DNA from: Propionibacteriaceae bacterium
Lineage (GTDB): Bacteria > Actinomycetota > Actinomycetes > Propionibacteriales > Propionibacteriaceae
Assembly (NCBI GenBank): GCA_009780915.1
Contig: WQZD01000028.1
Span: 1 to 35,228, forward strand
Direction of reading: 5' to 3'
Length of the DNA: 35,228 nt
Positions 1-7,300 of this stretch are shown here, one piece after another. How positions within the stretch are numbered: the stretch's first letter is position 1; each line of letters opens with the position of its first letter. Both the position numbers and the translations under genes were made by a program. A model generated the notes under the pieces. It was not told the DNA's origin. It made no database searches and worked only from the letters and a program-made list of their open reading frames with translations.

Positions 1-1
1 A

Positions 2-94
2 GAAATCTCCATGCGCCGACTCATCCACACCCTCACCACCGACACCACCCAGCCCGCCCAGCCGATCACCACACCACTCCCCATCGCCGCCTGA
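2..94 (+). CDS. C-terminal fragment of an unidentified protein, possibly a transposase
   Basis: An open frame enters from the left window edge and stops with TGA at 92-94. The 30 visible residues (EISMRRLIHTLTTD, then a Pro/Thr-rich end) are very GC-rich in codon use. The following gene is much richer in A/T, so a boundary lies close to position 95-105. The basic helix and Pro/Thr tail recall ends of actinobacterial transposases, but too little is visible to name a family. If it is a transposase, the insertion may have removed the 5' part of the calpain-like gene. Confidence 0.35.
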   Translation, partial: EISMRRLIHTLTTDTTQPAQPITTPLPIAA

Positions 95-105
95 AACTAC
101 ACCAC

Positions 106-855
106 ATGACGGGACTTGACCAGGAGATTCTGGAGTTGGTCATGAAGTCACGGCCGCTACCACCAGACATCCTGAAGAATGATCACTTGGACGCCCGTAA
201 GGTGAGCCAAGGGCATTGGGGTGATTGTGCATTTGTTGTGACGATCAAGGCGGCTATGGGGACCGATACGGGTCGCGAATTCCTGCTCCAGGGTGTACGA
301 GAGGACCCTAATGGGGGATACCAAGTTCGACTGTGGGATAAAGGCAAACCGGAGTGGGTGGCGGTCAAAGCAGCATTGGGTGAGGGGGTGACGACAGATG
401 GTGTACCTGGTGGAGTGGGGATTCCAGCGCTATATGAGGCTGCGCTCTTGCAGAGGTTCGGCGCGGTTCCAGTCAACGGCACTAGTATACAAGATATTGC
501 AGAGAAGATCCTGGACCGGTCGACCACTGGATCGTCTGCTGTAAATATCGACACAGCAGTCAAGGGCGGCAACCCCGTCATTGCACTGAGTATCAATCCC
601 CCAGGAAACACATCTCGAGTCATGCCGGTGGTGATCAGATCTGGTCCGGGGCCCGATGCACTTGCTTGGAGTGCACAAATTCCATGCGGTCACGGTTATG
701 AGGTACTCGAGGTGACGCCCACTCAGGTTGTTCTAAGAAATCCTGCCGGAAAGGACAATAGGTTTGATGGGGCTGCGACCAACTCGAGCGGTGGTTTTTA
801 TATCGACCGTTCGGACTACTATGGCCTGTTCTGGGGCCAAGTGGAGATTCACTGA
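106..855 (+). CDS. Calpain-like (C2 family) cysteine protease domain protein, possible type VII secretion effector
   Basis: The 249-residue protein has the calpain catalytic layout. A QGHWGDCAF motif near residue 36-44 supplies the Cys, GHGYEVLEV near residue 195-205 supplies the His, and LRNPAG shortly after supplies the Asn. Between them, the segment GIPALYEAALLQRFG matches the family's 'WPALLEKAYAKLYG'-type helix. There is no signal peptide. ATG 106 has no clear ribosome site, whereas ATG 142 has GGAG at 132-135 and may be the true start. The gene lies just upstream of two WXG100 genes, which suggests type VII export or a toxin role; that is inference. Bacterial calpain-like toxins usually carry an N-terminal delivery domain. 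None is present here, and a foreign-looking fragment ends at 94, so the gene may be 5'-truncated. Confidence 0.7.
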   Translation: MTGLDQEILELVMKSRPLPPDILKNDHLDARKVSQGHWGDCAFVVTIKAAMGTDTGREFLLQGVREDPNGGYQVRLWDKGKPEWVAVKAALGEGVTTDGVPGGVGIPALYEAALLQRFGAVPVNGTSIQDIAEKILDRSTTGSSAVNIDTAVKGGNPVIALSINPPGNTSRVMPVVIRSGPGPDALAWSAQIPCGHGYEVLEVTPTQVVLRNPAGKDNRFDGAATNSSGGFYIDRSDYYGLFWGQVEIH

Positions 856-1147
856 CGGTTCCCAGGGAGAGCTCAGGGCGCTTGAATGTCTTTCATTAGA
901 CTGTGCGCCGACATTGTGATCATTGGATCAACTCCGTGAGAGACCTCTGGTACCTGTGTTGACAGTGGTATGGACTATAGAAGGGCATGGGATTCTAGTC
1001 CCATGGCGTTAGGCAACGAAGCTCGGTACGGTGGAATCACCGATCATTAGAGATGGCTACACAGTCAGGTAATGAGGTGACCATGGATCGGTAAGTCATT
1101 TTCATCGACGTGCACGATGGAAGTCTCATACTATTGAGAGGTGTGTT

Positions 1148-1975
1148 ATGGATACAGTAAATGTCTCATTCGCCCAGGCGGGTGAATTTGCCACAGGATC
1201 GTCAGGTTTCAAAGGGGCTGACGTCCAAGCGCTCAAGTCACTTGCGGATTATCTCACCAAGACTCTGACTCCGGCGGTTGAGGGAGCCTTCAATGGTGCT
1301 TGTAATCTAATTGCGAACACCTCCTGGTCGGGCGCCGATACGAAAGCCTGGGAGCAGCAGTGGTCGACAATGACGAGTGAGATCGCGAAACTTGTTGGGA
1401 ACGTCCTGGATGACATGAAGAAGAAGCTGACCGATGAGGCAACAAGCCAAGAGCAGGCATCCAGTGTTGCAGGGTCTAAGGGTACGACATCGGCTAAGCC
1501 CGCCGCGGCTGCGACTCAGGCGAAACCGAGTGGTGGTGGCAATGGTGGTGGCAATAGCGGTGGCACTGGTGGTGGCAAGTCCTCTGACGCCAAGCCGGCT
1601 GATGCGAAAACCGATTCGAAGTCCAATCCACTCCAGTCCATCGCGGACCTGCTGAAGGCTGCTGCGCCTCTGGCTAATCCACAGGCGACGAACCCTGCCA
1701 CAACCACGCCGGCTGCGACAACACCGACAGCGACCACTCCGACGACGACCCCGACCACCACGCCGACGACCCCGCCCCCCGGGCACCATCATCACCACTG
1801 GACTCCTACGACGGACTCGACTGCAACCACGGATTCGACCGCGACGACGAACACGTCCACGACCACAGATTCGTCCACACCGGTGCCTCCACCGCATCCT
1901 CCCCACCACTATCACGACCACCATCATGACCATACGTCAGCGAATCCGACACCACTGACGGGTCCACTGTTATAA
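1148..1975 (+). CDS. WXG100-type (ESAT-6-like) protein with a long low-complexity, His-rich tail
   Basis: Residues 1-110 form a helical hairpin of the WXG100 type. The turn motif NTSWSGAD lies near residue 60, followed by a second helix ending in charged residues. The remainder is low complexity: an Ala/Lys/Gly-rich linker (about 115-150), a helix-like stretch (about 158-178), a Thr/Pro/Ala-rich region, and two His clusters (GHHHHHW and a final HPPHHYHDHHHDH-type stretch near 255-265). The AG-rich GAGAGGTG at about 1136-1143 serves ATG 1148. The first helix and turn match the next gene (GF.G..., AFN.A, W.G.D), so the two are paralogues. The family is exported by type VII systems, but no secretion machinery is in view. 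The His tail suggests metal binding, which is inference. Confidence 0.75.
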   Translation: MDTVNVSFAQAGEFATGSSGFKGADVQALKSLADYLTKTLTPAVEGAFNGACNLIANTSWSGADTKAWEQQWSTMTSEIAKLVGNVLDDMKKKLTDEATSQEQASSVAGSKGTTSAKPAAAATQAKPSGGGNGGGNSGGTGGGKSSDAKPADAKTDSKSNPLQSIADLLKAAAPLANPQATNPATTTPAATTPTATTPTTTPTTTPTTPPPGHHHHHWTPTTDSTATTDSTATTNTSTTTDSSTPVPPPHPPHHYHDHHHDHTSANPTPLTGPLL

Positions 1976-2068
1976 AGGTGCGGGCTGTGATGACTCACAC
2001 CGTATCCCGAATTAAGAACACAGAAACACCATTTTGCGAGAAAACTCGCCCTTTCACGGAGAAATGAC

Positions 2069-2392
2069 ATGACGCTCAGCTTCAAACCAAGCAATCCCAC
2101 TTTTGCCCCTGGTATATCAGGATTTAACGGTATGAATGTTCCCAGGGGACAAGACTTGTCTAAGTACATCAAGCAAACTCTGGCCACTCAAGTGACAGAG
2201 GCATTCAATGCCGCTTCAAAGAAGATTCCCGAGACTCACTGGGTTGGTACTGATGCCACCCAGACTGCGGCAGCGTGGCGGGACATGCTCAACAAGGTCG
2301 CGGCTACAATGAACAATAATTTGGGGTCTTTGGCTCAAGTGCTCGACAAGAACATTCAGGACCAGATAACTGCTTCTTCCAAGGCAGGCTGA
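2069..2392 (+). CDS. WXG100 family (ESAT-6-like) protein
   Basis: At 107 residues this is the normal size for a WXG100 protein. Two amphipathic helices flank a turn, THWVGTDA, near residue 55-62. It shares with its upstream neighbour the pattern GF.G near residue 15-18, L..Y...TL, AFNAA and W.G.D, so it is the short partner of a paralogous pair. ESAT-6/CFP-10-type proteins usually work as dimers and carry export signals for type VII secretion. The start at 2069 is preceded by ACGGAGAAATGAC, a good ribosome site. A 93-bp gap separates it from the upstream WXG100 gene, and both probably form one transcript. It ends 76 bp before the convergent ATPase gene. Confidence 0.75.
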   Translation: MTLSFKPSNPTFAPGISGFNGMNVPRGQDLSKYIKQTLATQVTEAFNAASKKIPETHWVGTDATQTAAAWRDMLNKVAATMNNNLGSLAQVLDKNIQDQITASSKAG

Positions 2393-2468
2393 TGCATGCG
2401 GCGGTGCTATCGGCCCGGCGTCTTACAAGGCACAGGTGTCGAACGGAACGGGGAATGTCACGACCCCA

Positions 2469-3746
2469 TCACGCCTCCAGCTTGTCGAATGGTACGACTA
2501 CGACGCCGTCATCACGTCGATGGGCGAAACTGCCCGTGCCTGTCAGTACCACCAAAGCCGCGGGTGCTTGTTCGCCGGCGGCTTGCATTTTGGCCGACAA
2601 AGCCAGCAATGACCGCGCTGCCACGTCTTCCTGTGCGGCACCGAATTTGATCTCAATGGCCATCCAACGGCGGTCAGGCGTTTGGATAATGGCGTCGGCC
2701 TCCAGTTCTGACTCGTCATGGTAATGGAAGACATCGGCACCCGAGACGGCCGCATAAACAGACAGGTCACGCAAACACAGATTCTCAAACAATAACCCGG
2801 TCGTCTTGAGATCTGCCAAGAGGCCGTCGACGCTGGCGCCGATGGCGGCTGCCGCCAGCGATGGGTCGCACAGAATGCGTTTCGGACGTTGCCGCAGTCT
2901 CACAGGCGAACGTAACGCTGGCGACCAGGCTGGGATCTCTTTCAGGACATGTAGCCGTCGCAGCACATCCACATAATCGGCGACCGTTCGTGTCGAGGCC
3001 ATCCCGCCATCGCTTGCCGCCATATCGCGGGTGAGAGTGGTGTTGGCTACGACCGTTGCGGTGGATCGGGCCAAAGCGGCCAGTAAAGCGGTCACCCGGA
3101 CGGGGTCTCGTCGCACGGCGTCGATGACCGTGACATCAGTGAAGGCGATGGATCGCACATAGTCCGCAGCTACTCTGGCCGCGTCTGTCAGCGGCAGATC
3201 AATGGTGGCCGGCCAGCCGCCACGTACGATCATCTGGGTGACGTCCTTCGGTGTCCAAGCGCCCGGTAATGCCATCGGAGTATCACCCCGCAACAAGCCG
3301 GCAAGCGATACGCCGCCGCCAGCCAACCCGGCCTCGCTCGCCGTCATAGGCCACATGCTGACGCGCGCCACACGGCCAGTGCCCGAATGCGAGACAACGC
3401 CGTCGCGCGGCGTGGCTGAACCAGTCAGTAGATACTGCCCAGGTCCCGGCCTACGATCAACCGCCATACGGACAGCGTCCCAGAGCCCGGGCGCATCCTG
3501 CCATTCATCGATCAGCACCGGTGGTGGCCCGTCGAGCAACGACAACGGATCGGACGCGGCCAAACGGCGGGTCAGATAGCCACCAGTCGGGTCGGACACC
3601 CAAATGGCCGATTGGGCATGGGTCATGCCCGTCCAGGTTTTACCACACCACTTCGGCCCCTCGATCAGCACAGCGCCGGAGGCTGACAGCGCAGCCGAAA
3701 CAGCCGCGTCAATCAACCGGGGCTTGTATGAACCAGGCGTCTGCAC
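2469..3746 (-). CDS. AAA family ATPase with DUF4143 domain
   Basis: The 425-residue protein has an N-terminal AAA_14 ATPase with a Walker A motif GPKWCGKT (residues about 30-37), a Walker B motif VLIDEWQD (about 76-83) and a sensor-like LLTGSAT. A C-terminal DUF4143 domain follows. It carries a nuclease-like D...EIK arrangement (ADAIIQTPDRRWMAIEIK, about 348-365), as is common in this family. The start is GTG 3746, supported by GGAGGTG on the minus strand just upstream (plus 3750-3756). Family members are widespread orphan ATPases of uncertain function, and some have been proposed as mobile or defence-related. The gene is monocistronic and convergent with the WXG100 genes. A perfect dyad at 3823-3839 lies in its upstream region. 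Confidence 0.85.
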   Translation of the reverse strand: MQTPGSYKPRLIDAAVSAALSASGAVLIEGPKWCGKTWTGMTHAQSAIWVSDPTGGYLTRRLAASDPLSLLDGPPPVLIDEWQDAPGLWDAVRMAVDRRPGPGQYLLTGSATPRDGVVSHSGTGRVARVSMWPMTASEAGLAGGGVSLAGLLRGDTPMALPGAWTPKDVTQMIVRGGWPATIDLPLTDAARVAADYVRSIAFTDVTVIDAVRRDPVRVTALLAALARSTATVVANTTLTRDMAASDGGMASTRTVADYVDVLRRLHVLKEIPAWSPALRSPVRLRQRPKRILCDPSLAAAAIGASVDGLLADLKTTGLLFENLCLRDLSVYAAVSGADVFHYHDESELEADAIIQTPDRRWMAIEIKFGAAQEDVAARSLLALSAKMQAAGEQAPAALVVLTGTGSFAHRRDDGVVVVPFDKLEA

Positions 3747-3822
3747 GTCACACCTCCGATCTCAAGCCCATCGTAGTTCACGTTAGCCACGATGTCTAAT
3801 TCCTGTTTCCACTGATGCTAAC

Positions 3823-3839
3823 TTCACGTTTTACGTGAA
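3823..3839. promoter_or_regulatory. Perfect dyad, possible operator of the DUF4143 ATPase gene
   Basis: TTCACGT-TTT-ACGTGAA is a perfect 7-bp inverted repeat with a 3-bp centre, located about 77-93 bp upstream of the ATPase start. It has no T-run and sits in a short A/T-rich patch, so an operator is more likely than a terminator. The rest of 3747-4010 shows no convincing gene. Confidence 0.4.
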
Positions 3840-4017
3840 TTTCCGGTCATGCCGTTGGGCGCGCGGCATCGGATCATAGCCATTCAGGACGGGCGTCTCC
3901 GACTCCGACGCCTCGACTACAAACGGCAACCGGCCATGCGCCAGCACAGCCCGAACCGCCCGACGTAGCAACATCCTGTGGTACCTTGAGGCACATCGCA
4001 GACAGATAGAAACAACA

Positions 4018-4050
4018 AACTCCTTGTCAAATCATGTCTGACAAGGAGTT
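4018..4050 (-). terminator. Rho-independent terminator of tRNA-Leu
   Basis: On the minus strand a perfect 12-bp stem (AACTCCTTGTCA / TGACAAGGAGTT, arms 4039-4050 and 4018-4029) encloses a 9-nt loop. It is followed by a T-rich tract (TTTGTTGTTT, plus 4011-4020). It begins just 7 nt after the tRNA 3' end. Confidence 0.85.
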
Positions 4051-4056
4051 TTAGTG

Positions 4057-4142
4057 TGTCCGAGAGAGGACTTGAACCTCCACAGCCTATAACGGCCACT
4101 AGCACCTCAAGCTAGCGCGTCTACCTATTCCGCCACCCGGAC
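4057..4142 (-). tRNA. tRNA-Leu (anticodon GAG)
   Basis: The 86-nt class II tRNA is read on the minus strand. The acceptor stem is GTCCGGG / CTCGGAC with discriminator A. The anticodon stem CTAGC/GCTAG encloses loop TTGAGGT with anticodon GAG, which reads CUC/CUU. A long variable arm precedes the T arm with GGTTCAAGTCC. The CCA end is not encoded. A strong terminator follows. tRNA genes are common integration sites, but I see no duplicated 3' end in this window. Confidence 0.95.
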
Positions 4143-4272
4143 AAGGTGTTGAATACCAGAGGGAAACTATACCAAGTCTTGCCCGTCATGGCGATTCAGG
4201 GCTGTGGAGTCGGTGTGATGGGGCTGTGGAGGGGTCTGCCGACGGGCCTGTGACACGGGTAGGATGCCAATC

Positions 4273-5583
4273 ATGAACCCCGACGCGCGTGCTGAAGCTG
4301 TGAGTTTCACGTCTGACCTGATCAGGTTCGACACCTCGAATTATGGTCCGGGCCACGACGGTCCGGGTGAGCGGGACGCGGCCGAGTACATCGCCGAGAA
4401 GCTCGCCGATGTGGGGATCGAGGCACAGATCCTGGAGTCCCAGCCTCGGCGCACCACGGTCGTGGCCGCGTGGGAGCCTGAGGGCTGTGACACCAGCCTG
4501 CCACCGCTGCTCATCCACGGCCACACCGATGTCGTGCCGGCCATGGCGGACGAGTGGTCCGTCCATCCTTTCTCGGGAGAGGTCGCGGACGGGTACGTGT
4601 GGGGGCGCGGGGCCATCGACATGAAAGACTTCGACGCTGTCGCCTTGGCCGTGGTGCGGGACAGGGTACGCACGGCGCGAGCGCCCCGGCGTCCCGTACG
4701 CCTGGTCTTCACCGCCGACGAAGAGGCCGGTGGCCCCCTGGGCGCGGTGTGGCTGGTGCGCAACCACCCCGAACTGGTCGCGGACTGCACGCAGGCCATC
4801 GGGGAGGTGGGCGGGTTCTCGCTCACGGTCAACGATCGGCGCCTGTACTTGATCCAGACCGCGGAGAAGGGCCTGGCCTGGATGAGGTTGATCGCCGAGG
4901 GCACGGCTGGACATGGGTCGATGCGCAATGCGGACAACGCCGTGACCGAACTCGCACGCGCCGTCACGCGCTTGGGCGAGGTGGAATGGCCGACACGCCT
5001 CCACCCGGCGCAACAGGGATTCCTGGACGCCGTGGGAGAGGCGCTCGGGGCACCCATCGCGACAGACTCGGTGGAGGAGACGCTGACCCGGCTGGGCTCG
5101 ATCTCGCGCATGGTGGGGGCGACGATGAGCCACACGATCAATCCGACGATGTTGGACGCGGGGTACAAGGCCAATGTCATCCCACGCCTCGCGACGGCCA
5201 CGGCCGATGGCCGCTACCTTCCCGGGCGTCGGGACGAGTTCCTCGACACGGTGCGCGAGGTGATCGGGGCCAAGGTGCGCATGGAGATCCTGCACGAGCA
5301 GACCAGCGTGGAAGCCGAGTGGGGGACGGCGCTGACCGAGGCGATGGCCACGGCCATCCGCGAGTTCGACCCCGGTGCCGAGGTGACGCCGTACATCCTG
5401 TCGGCTGGGACGGACGCCAAGGCCTGGTGCGAGCTCGGCATCCAGTGCTATGGGTTCGTGCCCTTGAGGCTGCCCGCCCAGTTCGACTTCGTGGGCATGT
5501 TCCACGGGGTCGACGAGCGGGTCCCGGTGGAGTCCCTGGAGTTCGCGGTGGACGTCTTCGACCGTTTCCTCGACCTGGCCTAG
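4273..5583 (+). CDS. M20 family metallopeptidase (dipeptidase/deacylase type)
   Basis: The protein has the M20 dinuclear-zinc fold. HGHTDVVP (residues about 81-88) supplies the first His and Asp. GRGAIDMKD (about 115-123) supplies the bridging Asp, TADEEAGG (about 151-158) the general-base Glu and metal Glu, and a final MFHGVDE near residue 410 the last His. A dimerisation domain lies between about 190 and 320, and the length of 436 residues is normal. AGGA at 4261-4264 fits ATG 4273 (8-nt spacing) better than ATG 4264, which it overlaps. The enzyme hydrolyses a peptide or acyl-amino acid bond in the cytoplasm; the exact substrate (dipeptide, acetylornithine or succinyl-diaminopimelate type) cannot be read from the sequence. 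It is a single gene, convergent with the alcohol dehydrogenase gene. Confidence 0.9.
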   Translation: MNPDARAEAVSFTSDLIRFDTSNYGPGHDGPGERDAAEYIAEKLADVGIEAQILESQPRRTTVVAAWEPEGCDTSLPPLLIHGHTDVVPAMADEWSVHPFSGEVADGYVWGRGAIDMKDFDAVALAVVRDRVRTARAPRRPVRLVFTADEEAGGPLGAVWLVRNHPELVADCTQAIGEVGGFSLTVNDRRLYLIQTAEKGLAWMRLIAEGTAGHGSMRNADNAVTELARAVTRLGEVEWPTRLHPAQQGFLDAVGEALGAPIATDSVEETLTRLGSISRMVGATMSHTINPTMLDAGYKANVIPRLATATADGRYLPGRRDEFLDTVREVIGAKVRMEILHEQTSVEAEWGTALTEAMATAIREFDPGAEVTPYILSAGTDAKAWCELGIQCYGFVPLRLPAQFDFVGMFHGVDERVPVESLEFAVDVFDRFLDLA

Positions 5584-5604
5584 CCGTCCGCGGGGAGCCG
5601 GTCG

Positions 5605-6732
5605 CTAGATGAGGTAGCGGAGCAATAGTTCCAAATCATTGGCCGTGGCGGCACGCGGATTGTCGGTCGTGCAGGTGTCCGCCAGCGCTGTGGCGGCGAG
5701 GGATGGGATGGCGGCCACGAACTCGTAGGGGGCCACCCCTAGATCGGTGATCCTCTCGGGGATGTCCAGGTCCCGGCGCAGGTGCTTGATGAGGCCGACC
5801 AGTCCGAGGACCTGGTTACGGGTGGTGGCGGAGGTGGCGCCCAGGGTACGGCCCAACTGGGCGTACCGGGACGCCGTCGGGGTGGGTGGAAGCTTTGACA
5901 CGCGCAGGTCCTCGGCGTTGAACTCGATCACCCACGGCAGGATGAGGGCGTTGAGTCGGCCGTGCGGCACATGGAAGACACCTCCGATGGCGTGGGACAG
6001 CGAGTGGACGATGCCGAGGCCGGCGTTCTCGAAAGCCATTCCGGCAAGGGACGACGCATTGTGGACGCGCTCGCGGGCCTCCAGGTCGTCGCCGTCGACG
6101 TACGTGATCGGCAGGTACTCGAAGAGCAGTTGCAGCGCCTTCTCGGCCATGGCGTCGGAGAAGTCCGTGTGCCGACGCGAGACGTACGCTTCGACGGCGT
6201 GGGTCAGCGCGTCCATCCCCGTGTCGGCGGTCAGTTTCGCGGGAGTGGTCCGTACGGCCTCGGGGTCGAGGATCGCCACGTCGGGGTACATGTCGTCCGA
6301 GGCCAATGCGATCTTGGTCTGGGTCTCCTCGTTGGTGATCACGGCGTACGAGGTCATCTCGGACCCGGATCCGCTGGTCGTGGGGATGGCGATGAACTCG
6401 ACGCGGTCCAGGTGTTGTTCCACGGCAATCTTGTTGATGGCCTTCGCCGCGTCGATGGACGAGCCCCCTCCCAGGGCGATCAGGACCTGTGGCCGGGCGT
6501 CGAGGAAGCTGGTGAACCCGTCGGCGACGACCTCGATCGTGGGATTCGGCCGCACCCGGTCGAACACCGTCACCCTCGCGCCCCGCAGGGCGTCGACCAC
6601 GTGTCGCATCACGTCCGTGGTGGCCATGAAGGCGTCGGTGACGATCAGCACGGACGCGTGCGCGTGGCGATTGAGGTACGCCAGCGAAGCCGTCCCGTAA
6701 TAAATCTCAGTTTTGATGTGGAATCTAGTCAT
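5605..6732 (-). CDS. eutG: Iron-containing alcohol dehydrogenase (EutG/PduQ-like)
   Basis: The 375-residue protein belongs to the group III (iron-dependent) alcohol dehydrogenases. It has a GGGSSIDAAKAI nucleotide-binding motif near residue 90, TTSGSGSEMT near residue 125, and the metal-binding run GLGIVHSLSHAIGG...HVPHG near residue 245-270. It would reduce acetaldehyde to ethanol and regenerate NAD+ for the microcompartment aldehyde dehydrogenase. The frame is open further upstream, but the family start (MTRFHIKTEIYYG) is ATG 6732, with AGGAGGG on the minus strand at plus 6743-6749. It is divergent from the eut operon and shares its control region. A EutG/PduQ role is inferred from context; no clear encapsulation helix is seen. 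Confidence 0.85.
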   Translation of the reverse strand: MTRFHIKTEIYYGTASLAYLNRHAHASVLIVTDAFMATTDVMRHVVDALRGARVTVFDRVRPNPTIEVVADGFTSFLDARPQVLIALGGGSSIDAAKAINKIAVEQHLDRVEFIAIPTTSGSGSEMTSYAVITNEETQTKIALASDDMYPDVAILDPEAVRTTPAKLTADTGMDALTHAVEAYVSRRHTDFSDAMAEKALQLLFEYLPITYVDGDDLEARERVHNASSLAGMAFENAGLGIVHSLSHAIGGVFHVPHGRLNALILPWVIEFNAEDLRVSKLPPTPTASRYAQLGRTLGATSATTRNQVLGLVGLIKHLRRDLDIPERITDLGVAPYEFVAAIPSLAATALADTCTTDNPRAATANDLELLLRYLI

Positions 6733-6803
6733 TGATCCTGGACCCTCCTGCGTCGTCAGCGCCATGCTGGCGACGTACGCGGTGAACGAGTCATCTTGGC
6801 ACC

Positions 6804-6832
6804 AGCATAGGGCGACATTTGTTCTATAGCAA
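6804..6832 (-). promoter_or_regulatory. Candidate sigma-70-type promoter of the alcohol dehydrogenase gene
   Basis: On the minus strand TTGCTA (plus 6827-6832), a 17-bp spacer and TATGCT (plus 6804-6809) make a plausible -35/-10 pair 71 bp before the start codon. A GAGTC pentamer lies just downstream, at 6788-6792. Confidence 0.5.
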
Positions 6833-6912
6833 GTGCTAACACAATACATTCCTGAACTAATTAGCCATCGGGCGTCAGGACGTGGGTCCTGCAGTTCGAG
6901 CCCGAGATCCAC

Positions 6913-6952
6913 GAGTCCTCGGTGAGTCCGTGAGCGACTCGAATATCGAGTC
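6913..6952. promoter_or_regulatory. Phased GAGTC/GACTC array, candidate regulator-binding region
   Basis: Four pentamers occur at 6913-6917 (GAGTC), 6924-6928 (GAGTC), 6936-6940 (GACTC) and 6948-6952 (GAGTC), with starts 11, 12 and 12 bp apart. The last two form a perfect 7-bp dyad, GACTCGA-ATA-TCGAGTC (6936-6952). Five further copies lie in the same intergenic region, at 6788, 6968, 7020, 7047 and 7152. The array sits about 65-105 bp upstream of the candidate eutB1 -35 box, where an activator would bind. Confidence 0.5.
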
Positions 6953-7017
6953 AATAGGAGACAATCAGACTCTAAGATGTCGGAGTTTGCGTGAAGAAAT
7001 AGGTTGTGAGACGTTTC

Positions 7018-7046
7018 TTGACTCCGCGTGGTCGGAGTGCTAGCGT
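7018..7046 (+). promoter_or_regulatory. Candidate promoter of the eut operon
   Basis: TTGACT (7018-7023), a 17-bp spacer and TAGCGT (7041-7046) resemble a housekeeping promoter. A short inverted repeat, ACTCCG...CGGAGT (7021-7026 and 7033-7038), lies across the -35 end and spacer. GAGTC-type pentamers overlap both ends (7020-7024 and 7047-7051), as expected of a regulated promoter. Confidence 0.5.
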
Positions 7047-7051
7047 GAGTC

Positions 7052-7300
7052 TCGCGAGGGTGACACTGCACAGGTGCAGTTGCATTCGAGCATCATGAGG
7101 ACAAGGGTCAACGAGGGGGTTGCGTTCTCATGGTTGTCGATTCACTGGGGTGAGTCGAAAAGGGTAGTGACACAAATCGAGGGTGGATAAATCATTAGCA
7201 ATTGTCGACGGTAGGCCGTCGGCCATTCTTATGACCCTTCTATACGGATATTAGTTTAATCAATCAGCGTAATGTCGACGACAAAAGGGAGTGATTCTTT
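7052..7300 (+). promoter_or_regulatory. Long structured 5' leader of eutB1
   Basis: If transcription begins near 7053, the leader is about 250 nt and carries no gene. It contains two perfect short stems: ACTGCAC-AG-GTGCAGT (7065-7080) and CGACGG-TAGG-CCGTCG (7206-7221). Neither is followed by a T-run. I find no B12-box-like GCCACTG and no paired EutV-type antiterminator hairpins, so any RNA control would be of another type. Confidence 0.3.

Noticed and set aside
1681-1880. Repetitive ACG/ACC-rich stretch as a possible DNA repeat or CRISPR
   Set aside because: It encodes the Thr/Pro/Ser-rich tail of the WXG100 protein; the units are irregular codon repeats without spacers.
2393-2468. Possible coding remnant after the second WXG100 gene (frame reading ...GGAIGPASYKAQVSNGTG)
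   Set aside because: Protein-like at first sight, but there is no start codon and it continues into the antisense of the ATPase gene; too short to support.
3917-4105. 62-codon minus-strand open frame
   Set aside because: It overlaps the tRNA-Leu gene and its terminator.
4186-5505. Minus-strand 439-codon open frame opposite the M20 peptidase
   Set aside because: Arg/His/Pro-rich composition without any motif; it is the complement of a GC-rich gene.
6827-6840. CIRCE-like half site (AAGTGCTAA) before the alcohol dehydrogenase gene
   Set aside because: Only one half of the inverted repeat is present and no heat-shock gene is nearby.
7052-7300. Cobalamin riboswitch or EutV antiterminator in the eutB1 leader
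   Set aside because: Considered because both control eut operons elsewhere. No B12-box-like element, no paired hairpins with conserved loops and no terminator stem with a T-run could be found by eye. A covariance-model search would settle it.
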